A DNA stretch of 64,000 bases. It comes from JAJFUI01 sp963754135 (GTDB lineage: Bacteria; Planctomycetota; Planctomycetia; Pirellulales; Thermoguttaceae). The stretch covers positions 124,001 to 188,000 of the forward strand of contig CAVWEY010000002.1 in the NCBI GenBank assembly GCA_963754135.1, read 5' to 3'. Positions 57,901 through 64,000 of this stretch are shown here, piece by piece (position 1 is the first letter of the stretch; every line of letters begins with the position of its first letter). Below the pieces are notes generated by a model. That model was not told where the DNA came from and did not search any database. It was given only the letters and a program-made list of their open reading frames with translations. The position numbers and the translations under genes were made by a program.

Positions 57901-58068
57901 CCCGCCTCGATGGCGGCGGGGCTGGGTTCCGACGTACAGCGCCCGCTGGCCACGGTGATCGTCTGGGGGTTGTTCAGTTCCACCTTGCTCACGCTCTGCG
58001 TTCTTCCCGTGCTCTACGCGATCTTTCCGCCTTCCGCCCCGGCGTTGGCAGTCGCGGACGCCAACTAA
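54964..58068 (+). CDS. Heavy-metal-type RND efflux pump (CzcA/CusA-like)
   Basis: A 1034-residue inner-membrane pump. ATG 54964 is the family start (MIATLIERAIQHRWLVLIVV); a longer frame only reads back through the palindrome. The TM4 motif IDFGIIVDGAVIVAENI has the two Asp and the Glu characteristic of metal-exporting RND proteins. Other landmarks are AYPDISAQAVFV, GLSVVEVVFEEG and the C-terminal permease ending VLPVLYAIFPP. The metal cannot be predicted safely. Its 3' end meets the opposing TolC gene with a 4-base overlap. Confidence 0.93.
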   Translation: MIATLIERAIQHRWLVLIVVVIAAGFGIYAFRQLPIDAYPDISAQAVFVTTPYPGRAPEEVERQVTIPIEIAMRNVPRAEVVRSRTIFGLSVVEVVFEEGTESYWARQRVQEKLAGLVLPEGVQPDLGPLVSSCGEIYRYELVTDGTCDLMELRTLNDWVVIPRLLRVPGVADVTNFGGLVKQYTVTYQPAQLERYDLTLNDVVDAIKGNNASAGGSMLTRGSMSLVIRSAGSLESIRQFENIFVKSVGGTPIYLKDVATVGLEAMTPWSVYSKDRNDESVEGIVLLRRGENPSRVLVKVKDAVQELNESELPKGVKITPFYDRQYLVDSTLHTVAHSVSLGITLVVLVLLLFLGRPSIAALVAMTIPFSLLVALALMYLTDIPIGLLSIGAIDFGIIVDGAVIVAENIARRLGEATRREGRPNVFQVVVAASLEVERPVFFSMLMVMVAYVPLLSLTSIEGLLFRPMALTMVFALAGALLFAIFVVPVLATIMFRRGYHEADGRLLALVRSAYAVTLRGLIACRWLVVAGVLCILAVVGMRVVPRLGLEFLPYMDEGTIWVRANFPEGTSLQQTAEFGKDIRRIVLGFPDVSFISVQSGRNDDNTDPFPPSRMEMMIGPKPRGQWTQFKTKHELMAALGKRLREEYPTTRFNFTQPIIDMVTEDTNGTSANLAVELSGSNSDVLLGLARRTLGLLGSVPAAQDVSIEQEGPQAQLQILPDRRLCARYNVRIEDVTKLIDTALGGEPVGTLFEGDRRFDIVVKLDRAAVASPQAIGRLFVHTPEGSPVPLAQVAKINVVDGQTMIARESSRRRLTVRCDIVGRDQGGFVAEAQRRFDAEIRPSLPDGYRVEWLGMFENLARAREHFRLLIPATVALIFLLLWATFQSFRAALLVLAGIPFACIGGILALYIRDMHMNVSTGVGFAALFGIAIMDGVLMVRGITVFRQQGMELVESIVQGALGRLRPILITAIVAIFGLLPASMAAGLGSDVQRPLATVIVWGLFSSTLLTLCVLPVLYAIFPPSAPALAVADAN

Positions 58069-59744
58069 AAATTGGTCGCGGCGGGCACGGCGTGCGTCCA
58101 TGCCGAGCGCCAATGCGCGTACTTGACCGCGGCAAATTGATCGAGTTCCGAAAGGTCGTCCAGTTGCAGCAGGCCGGCCAGGTCGACCACCGCTTGCCAC
58201 TGATCGCCCAGGGCTTGAATGTACGTCGAGACGAGTGAGGCCAACGTTTGCTGGGACGTGACGACATCGTTGAAATCTACGCTGTCGGCGTCCTGCTGGT
58301 ATCGCTGGTAGATGGCGCGATAACTCTGAACTTGATCCTGGAGAATCTGCGTGCGGTAATAGTCGAAAAGGACACGCTGGGATTGGTAACGGGCAAAGGC
58401 ATCGGCCAACGAGGCCGAAAGCTCGTTGCGGACCCGGTTGTATTCCTGAGAAGCGCGCATCAAAGCCGCGTCGGCCGACATGATGTTGCCGCGATTGCGG
58501 TCGAACAAAGGAATGGGAATGCCGGCGTGCAAGTTGTAGGCCGTACCGAATGGCGCCGTGGTGTTGTCGTGCTGAACAGTCGCATCCACGTTGATGTCGG
58601 GAATCCAGGGCGTGGTCTTAGCCAGTTGCAAGAGACGTTGCGACTTGGCCACGCCGTTTTGTGCAATGATCAGGTTGGTGTGGTGGTCGCAAATCCACTG
58701 CCAGGCGGCTTGTTGGTCAAGACTCGGCACGGAGATATTCACGTCGCCGGCTAGTTCCGTCGGGCACATATCGGGCGCGCTCAGGGTGGCGGCCAACCGG
58801 CGCCAGGCGGCATCGTACTCGTTTTCCGACTGAATCAGTTGGGCGCGCGCCTGAAGCACCAGGACCCGCAATTGCAACGGTTCGTAAGGGGCTGCCTGGC
58901 CGGTCTTCGTGCGTCCGATCTGCGCCCGATATACGTTCTCGGCAAATTCCGACAAGGCACGGTTTACCTTGACGCGCTCTTTGGCCACCAGCACGGCGTA
59001 GTAGTTGGAGCGGACTTGGGTAACCAACTCGTTGCGCGTGCGGCGCAAGGTCAGTTGGGCGTTCTCGACGTCGACGTTCGCCGCCCGCCGCGCCAGCGCC
59101 AGTTTGCCGCCGGTGGGAATGGTTTGCGAGATACCGACGCCCTGATAGCCGGCCGTGCCGCCCGTGTTGACGTTATCCTCCTGAAAACTGACGCTCGGAT
59201 TGGGCAATGCACCGGCTTGAATCGCGGCTCCTCGGGCCGCTTGCACGTCGGCCATCGCCTGATGAACCACGGGGCTCTGCCGCAGCGCCATGTCCTGCAA
59301 TTCGGCCAACGACAAGAGCGGAGCGTTCTCGGCAGGTTGCACCGCCGCGGGCAACTCCGGCAACGCCCGAAAGAGCCGTCCGATTTCGGCAGTCCGCTCC
59401 GGCTGCGGCTCTCGAGGATCGCAGGCCGGCAGGCGGATCGGCGGAGCCTCGCTGCCAGGCAGGTCGGTGGGAATCTGCAACGGTTGGTGCGGGGCGGCCA
59501 TAGGCTCAGCGGACGGATGGGGAAGGGCTTCCAACGCTGGAGCGGGCGGAACGGCCTGAGTGAATGCCGCCGGGTGGACACCAGCGTCAATAGGGGCAGC
59601 CGCGGCCGTTGCCGATGGTGCTACGCCCTGGCTGGTAGCGGCGGTTTGTGGCAGTGACGGGGCAAGGTGCGGTTTGGTCACCGCACAACCGGCGATCAGG
59701 CTTCCAGACAGCAAGCTCAACAATATCCCAGCGTGGCGCACCAT
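58065..59744 (-). CDS. TolC-family outer-membrane efflux lipoprotein (CzcC/CusC-like)
   Basis: A 559-residue outer-membrane factor with lipobox SLIAGC. After an Ala/Pro-rich linker come the repeats LSLAELQDMALRQSPVVHQA, NPSVSFQEDNVNTGG, VGISQTIPTGGKLALARRAA and AYNLHAGIPIPLFDRNRGNI. ATG 59744 is chosen because the lipoprotein signal starts there; the upstream in-frame extension is not signal-like. It is the last gene of the leftward efflux set (adaptor, pump, channel). Confidence 0.92.
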   Translation of the reverse strand: MVRHAGILLSLLSGSLIAGCAVTKPHLAPSLPQTAATSQGVAPSATAAAAPIDAGVHPAAFTQAVPPAPALEALPHPSAEPMAAPHQPLQIPTDLPGSEAPPIRLPACDPREPQPERTAEIGRLFRALPELPAAVQPAENAPLLSLAELQDMALRQSPVVHQAMADVQAARGAAIQAGALPNPSVSFQEDNVNTGGTAGYQGVGISQTIPTGGKLALARRAANVDVENAQLTLRRTRNELVTQVRSNYYAVLVAKERVKVNRALSEFAENVYRAQIGRTKTGQAAPYEPLQLRVLVLQARAQLIQSENEYDAAWRRLAATLSAPDMCPTELAGDVNISVPSLDQQAAWQWICDHHTNLIIAQNGVAKSQRLLQLAKTTPWIPDINVDATVQHDNTTAPFGTAYNLHAGIPIPLFDRNRGNIMSADAALMRASQEYNRVRNELSASLADAFARYQSQRVLFDYYRTQILQDQVQSYRAIYQRYQQDADSVDFNDVVTSQQTLASLVSTYIQALGDQWQAVVDLAGLLQLDDLSELDQFAAVKYAHWRSAWTHAVPAATNF

Positions 59745-59997
59745 CGTCTGTTGACGGTAGGGGATTCCATTAGTGATGTTTAGGGCAATCCTTACTCTTG
59801 TATCGGAGATGCCGATTGTGCCGCTCTTGCGATACCCGCTTGCCCGCAGAGGTCGGTGTGGCTTCTCCAATATGCCGACACATCGCATATCGCCGCAACA
59901 TGACATTCAAGGAGTTGCGGACGGACGCCCCGCAAAGTTTCGCTAAACGCCCCATCATGTCGGGCGGGGCCCTGTAGACGCGGCATCCTGCCGCGTC
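59745..59997. other. Intergenic region with small palindrome
   Basis: No gene is supported. GACGCGGCATCCTGCCGCGTC (59977-59997, imperfect palindrome) abuts the pump stop codon and could act as a stem between pump and channel genes. The rest contains no clear promoter. Confidence 0.5.
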
Positions 59998-62900
59998 CTA
60001 CTCGGCCAGCTTCGCCGACTCGGGGTCCGGCATTTTGCGTCGGAACACGCTGTAGAGCACCGGCGTGGCGTAACGGTTCAGCAGAAGGTCCGTCAACATG
60101 CCGCCGATGACGACAATCGCCAACGGCTGTTGAGACTGTGCCCCGATTCGCGTGGAAATCGCCGCCGGCAACAGCCCCAGAATCGCCGCCAAAGCGATCA
60201 TCATCATCGGCCGCAGCCGAGTGGCTGCCCCTTGGAGGATCGCTTCTTCCATCGGCACGCCGTTGAGCCTGAGCCGGTGAATGGAGGACACCAGCAGTAG
60301 GCTGTTCATCACCGTCACACCGAAGATCGAGATGAATCCGACGGCTGCCGAAATGCTGAAATGAGTTCCCGTCAAGAACAGCGCCCAAATCCCGCCGCAA
60401 AAGAGCAATAGGACGCTGGAAAGCACAAGCCCCACGTCGATTAACGAATGGAAGGCGAGGTAGAGCAGCACAACGACCATCGCCACGGCCAGCGGCACGA
60501 CCAGCAAGAGGCGGCCTTCGGCCTGTTGCATCTCCAGGAATTCGCCGCTCCACACCATGCGATAGGGCGGCCGGACCAACGAAGCCGCCCTCTTTTGGGC
60601 GTCCTCCACCACACTGGCCAAGTCGCGCCCGCGGACCCCGAACTTGATGGCGATCAGCCGTTCACCTTGTTCCCGGTAAATCTCGGAGGCCCCAGGCTGC
60701 ACAAATGACCCCTTGGGATCGGGGTGCCCGTCGGGGCCAAGCGGCGTGACCAGGTCGCGGAGTGGGCGGCGCGGGTTCCGCGAAAAATCGTTCCGTTCGG
60801 CATTGTTAGCCGATCCGGTCGCCGCCGGCAGCGTGTTGCTGCTGCCGATAGTTGAAGGTCCGGCGGCCGGCCCGGTCACCAGCGTGGGCGAGGTGCTGGG
60901 AGCGGCGCTCGATGACACGACGTTGCGGCTGATGTCAACGGGGATGTTCAAGATGGCCGACTCATCCTGCCGCAGCCGCTCCGGCCAGCGCAGGGCGATG
61001 TCGAAGCTCCGCTCCCCCTCGACCATTTGGCTGAACGCCTTGCCGCCGACCGCCGTGGCAATCACGTCATTCACGTCGGCCTGATTGGCGCCCCAGCGTT
61101 TGCACCATTGGGGATCGGGTACTAACGTAAGGTTCGACTGACCCATGATATGGAACACGCCGGCGTCAACCATGCCCTCAACGTCCGACATCGCATGGAG
61201 CACTTTGTCGCCCAGCCGCTCAAGCTCCGCCAGGTCGGGACCGATGATCTTCACCGAGTTCTCACCCTTCACGCCCGAGAGCGATTCCATGACGTTATCG
61301 CGGATATTCTGGGAAAAGCCCCAATCGACGCCGATTAGCGTCCGGTCCAGTTCGCGGCCCATCGCCTCGACCAATTCCGGTTTGGTGCGGCGGCGCGACA
61401 TGCCGGGCGGCGTGGGCCACTGCGGCTCCGGCTTGAGCGTGACGAAATACTCGGAGTTGTAGAAGCCCGTGGCGTCGGTGCCGTCGTCGGGGCGGCCGAC
61501 CTGCACGATGACCGTCTCCACCTCGGGGTACTGCTTCATAATCTCCCGGCTGAGCGTCGCGCGGCGGACCGTTTCGTCCAGCGACGAGTTCAGCGGGCAC
61601 GTCCCCCGGATCCAAAGGTTCCCTTCCTCCAGTTCGGGCATGAATTCACGCCCCAGGAACGGCAAGGCGCAGACCGTGGCCGCCAGCACCCCGGCCAACG
61701 TCCCCAGCGTCAACCAGCGGTGCCTCATGCAGCGCCGCAGTTGCCGTTGATAGGAGCCTTGCAGCCGGCGGACGAGGAGGTTTTCACGTTGGGACTTCAG
61801 GTTCTTCAGAAGAAAAGTGCAAAGCACCGGCGAGAGCGTCAGCGCCAAGAGCATCGCGCCGGCCAGGGCAAAGGCGTAGGTGTCGGCCATGGGGCCAAAG
61901 ATTTGTCCTTCCGGCCCTGCCATCGTGAACAACGGCAGAAACGCGCACACCATGATGGCCGTGGAATAGAGCAGGCTCCGCTGGACCTCGCCCGAGGCAA
62001 GGATGATCCGCTGCTGGATCGGCTGGCCGGCGTGCAGACCGGACTGCAAGTGGCGGTAGATGTTTTCGACCATGATGACCGACGAATCGACGATGATGCC
62101 GAAGTCCACGGCGCCGATCGAAAGCAGGTTGGCCGATTTTCCCCGTAAGAACAACATAGCGAAGGCGAAGAGCAAAGCCAAGGGAATGTTGATGGCCACA
62201 ATCAGCGCGGTCCGCACGTTGCTCAGGAACATCAACAGCACGGCCGTCACCAGGGCCATGCCGATCAACAGGTTCTCTTGCACCGTGTCCGTCGTGACGT
62301 GGATTAGCGACCGGCGGTCGTACAGCACCTCGATCTTCACGCCGGGCAACATGCGGCCTGCGTTCTCGTTGAGTTCCTTGGTCAGCGCGGCAACGTCTTG
62401 CAGGGCCGGCAGCGATTCCTCGCCTTTGCGCAGCAGCACGATCGCCTGCACCGCATCGTCGTCGTCGTCCCACTGGCGATGGCCATGCCCGTCATAGACA
62501 TCATTGCCCTGCGCATCCTTCTTCGGCTGGCTTACCATCACCCGGCCAAGCCGGGTTTGGTGTCCTACGACAACGCCTTTTTCGCCGGCGGGCCGGCCGG
62601 GTTGGAGCGGACCGCCTTCCACCACGTCGTCGATCAGCACCGGCACGTTGTCCACCGAAGTCAATACGATTTGTCGGATCTCCCGAATCCGCTGTTCCTC
62701 TTCGGCACGCAACGCGTCCCGCGCCTCCGTGGGGTCTTGCAGGGCAAACGCCTTGTTCATCGGGTCTTGCCCTTGGCCAATCAGCCCCAGACCCCGGACT
62801 ACCTGCACGGTCTCGCCGGGGGCAATGTATTGCCCCCCGATGTTGGCGTTGGCGCCGGAGACGGCAGCCTCGAGTTGCTGGAGCGTGATTCCATAGCGGC

Positions 62901-63495
62901 GCAGCCTGGCCGGATCGGGATGGATTTCGTATCGTTTGACGGTGCCCCCAAAGCTCACCAGGTCGATGATCCGCGGGATGCGGCGGTAAAGCCGCTCCAG
63001 CGTATAATCCTCCAGCGACTTCAGGTCGTTGAGGCTGTAGACCGGCTTGCCCGAAGCGTCCTTGGGATTCCGCAAGGTGTAGCGGAGAATCTCGCCGGTG
63101 GGCGATTCGGGCGAGATTTGCGGAGTCACCCCCGGCGGCAACTGGATAAATTGCAGCCGGTTGATGACCTCCTGCCGGGCCGCCAGCGGATCGGCGCCGT
63201 AGTTGAACTGATTGCGGATGTGGGACAACTCGAAGAGCGACTCGCTGCGGGTGTATTGCAGCCCCGGCATACCGGCCAGTGTGACCTCCAGGGGAATTGT
63301 CACCTGTTGTTCCACTTGCTCGGCCGATGCGCCGGGGTACTGGGCGATGACCTCGATGATCGGCGGGGCCGGATCGGGATAGGCTTCGACGTTCACCTGA
63401 TGAAACGAATAAATGCCGACCGACATCAGGGCCACGGCCAACAGCACCACGACCAACCGGCTGTGGACTGCCCAGTGGATCAGGTTCTTAATCAT
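59998..63495 (-). CDS. Heavy-metal-type RND efflux pump (CzcA/CusA-like)
   Basis: A 1165-residue pump beginning MIKNLIHWAVHSRLVVVLLA. The TM4 motif VDFGIIVDSSVIMVENIYRH has the metal-type acidic residues. The porter domains include PPIIEVIAQYPGASAEQVE and the second-half motif EFMPELEEGNLWIRGTCP. It is over 100 residues longer than the pump at 54964, with a Ser/Thr/Pro-rich insert (SSSAAPSTSPTLVTGPAAG) and extra loop sequence near 60700-60900. Its start overlaps the adaptor stop in ATGA. Metal unknown. Confidence 0.93.
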   Translation of the reverse strand: MIKNLIHWAVHSRLVVVLLAVALMSVGIYSFHQVNVEAYPDPAPPIIEVIAQYPGASAEQVEQQVTIPLEVTLAGMPGLQYTRSESLFELSHIRNQFNYGADPLAARQEVINRLQFIQLPPGVTPQISPESPTGEILRYTLRNPKDASGKPVYSLNDLKSLEDYTLERLYRRIPRIIDLVSFGGTVKRYEIHPDPARLRRYGITLQQLEAAVSGANANIGGQYIAPGETVQVVRGLGLIGQGQDPMNKAFALQDPTEARDALRAEEEQRIREIRQIVLTSVDNVPVLIDDVVEGGPLQPGRPAGEKGVVVGHQTRLGRVMVSQPKKDAQGNDVYDGHGHRQWDDDDDAVQAIVLLRKGEESLPALQDVAALTKELNENAGRMLPGVKIEVLYDRRSLIHVTTDTVQENLLIGMALVTAVLLMFLSNVRTALIVAINIPLALLFAFAMLFLRGKSANLLSIGAVDFGIIVDSSVIMVENIYRHLQSGLHAGQPIQQRIILASGEVQRSLLYSTAIMVCAFLPLFTMAGPEGQIFGPMADTYAFALAGAMLLALTLSPVLCTFLLKNLKSQRENLLVRRLQGSYQRQLRRCMRHRWLTLGTLAGVLAATVCALPFLGREFMPELEEGNLWIRGTCPLNSSLDETVRRATLSREIMKQYPEVETVIVQVGRPDDGTDATGFYNSEYFVTLKPEPQWPTPPGMSRRRTKPELVEAMGRELDRTLIGVDWGFSQNIRDNVMESLSGVKGENSVKIIGPDLAELERLGDKVLHAMSDVEGMVDAGVFHIMGQSNLTLVPDPQWCKRWGANQADVNDVIATAVGGKAFSQMVEGERSFDIALRWPERLRQDESAILNIPVDISRNVVSSSAAPSTSPTLVTGPAAGPSTIGSSNTLPAATGSANNAERNDFSRNPRRPLRDLVTPLGPDGHPDPKGSFVQPGASEIYREQGERLIAIKFGVRGRDLASVVEDAQKRAASLVRPPYRMVWSGEFLEMQQAEGRLLLVVPLAVAMVVVLLYLAFHSLIDVGLVLSSVLLLFCGGIWALFLTGTHFSISAAVGFISIFGVTVMNSLLLVSSIHRLRLNGVPMEEAILQGAATRLRPMMMIALAAILGLLPAAISTRIGAQSQQPLAIVVIGGMLTDLLLNRYATPVLYSVFRRKMPDPESAKLAE

Positions 63496-64000
63496 GGCGT
63501 CTCCGCCTTCGGCGCAGCTTCAAGACCCCTCATGGCCTCGGCCAATTGCACCACTCCGGCGCGGACCACGCGCTCGCCGGCGCGTAACGCTTGCGCCGGC
63601 ACGTCGTTGGGCAGCGGTAGGCTCGGACCACACGAAAACCGTCCTGCCGTCCCGTCGTGAGACCGCGATCGGCCGGCGCACATACTCGCTCTTTTTCGGT
63701 TCGGGCTGAACGAAGACAAACTGGCGTTGGCCTTCTTCCACCAGGGCACTGGAGGGAATGGCCACCTCGCCTTGGGGCACGGGCAATTCGACCCTTGCCG
63801 TAATGAACTGGCCCGCGCGGAGACGGCCCGCACGGTTGTCCACCCAGCCCGTCACCAAGGCGGCATGTTCGTTCGGGTCGATCACTTTGCCGATCTGCTC
63901 GAATCGGCCGGCAAGCGGCGGCAGTCCCGTGTCGCTCTGGACGGAAACCGTCCACTGCCGCTGTGCCTCGGCCAAGCTGTCCAGCAACGGCAATTGCTCC
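63492..64000 (-). CDS. RND efflux membrane-fusion protein, partial (one frameshift)
   Basis: The C-terminal part of an adaptor; the 5' end lies beyond the window. It contains the barrel strand pattern GRFEQIGKVIDPNEHAALVT, LRAGQFITARVELPVPQGEV and IPSSALVEEGQRQFVFVQ. Near 63620 the frame changes and the family end AQALRAGERVVRAGVVQLAE is in the frame that stops at 63492. It couples through ATGA to the pump gene downstream. Confidence 0.87.

Overview
The window is high-GC bacterial DNA that most resembles a planctomycete (Planctomycetota, Pirellulales-like). The reasons are the family content (Tat-exported Gfo/Idh/MocA oxidoreductase, secreted PQQ and NHL beta-propellers, a planctomycete-type membrane protein with a GYDDLVRAG motif, B12-dependent ribonucleotide reductase, many HEPN/nucleotidyltransferase pairs) and a dense population of palindromic repeats scattered between and inside genes. 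It reads like a draft or metagenome contig. Many genes are split by single-base indels, several in G or C runs, while the protein sequence continues cleanly in another frame. These are annotated as one locus each, with the shifts described.

Layout. 0-5 kb: ffh, then a promoter/hairpin unit, and a small gene cut in two by a complete IS4-like insertion sequence (22/21-bp inverted repeats, 9-bp target duplication); next a small membrane protein, a group II intron-like stretch and an integrase remnant. 5-10 kb: signalling module of PP2C phosphatase, sensor histidine kinase and sigma54-type response regulator. 10-20 kb: dynamin-like GTPase, remnant and complete nucleotidyltransferase/HEPN toxin systems, a ketosynthase homologue without the active-site Cys, YbaK-type protein, retropepsin-like protease, an MFS transporter riddled with palindromes, and a pseudopilin. 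20.7-25 kb: nrdJ preceded by tandem NrdR-like boxes and interrupted by an intein exactly before the catalytic cysteine. 25-30.6 kb: another MNT/HEPN pair, hypotheticals, birA, a zincin, an acetate transporter and the Gfo/Idh/MocA protein.

30.6-43.7 kb: one-direction gene cluster coding for a secreted protein, a PQQ-like propeller, an NHL-repeat protein, a Tat ferredoxin, a NapH/NosR-like polyferredoxin membrane protein, a membrane-anchored PQQ-like propeller, a NuoE-NuoF (HydB-like) polypeptide and a 2Fe-2S/FAD/4Fe-4S flavoprotein that lacks the usual NAD(P)H domain. Together these look like an uncharacterised electron-transfer complex linking NADH to a membrane and extracytoplasmic iron-sulfur chain. 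This is the best candidate for an undescribed system here.

43.7-51.7 kb (minus strand): a two-gene cytochrome bd-superfamily oxidase (CydA-like with a C-terminal haem c, plus a second CydA-like subunit) followed by an RND pump and its adaptor. 52-64 kb: two complete-looking CBA-type heavy-metal efflux systems facing each other tail to tail (TolC-MFP-RND on plus; MFP-RND-TolC on minus, running off the window).
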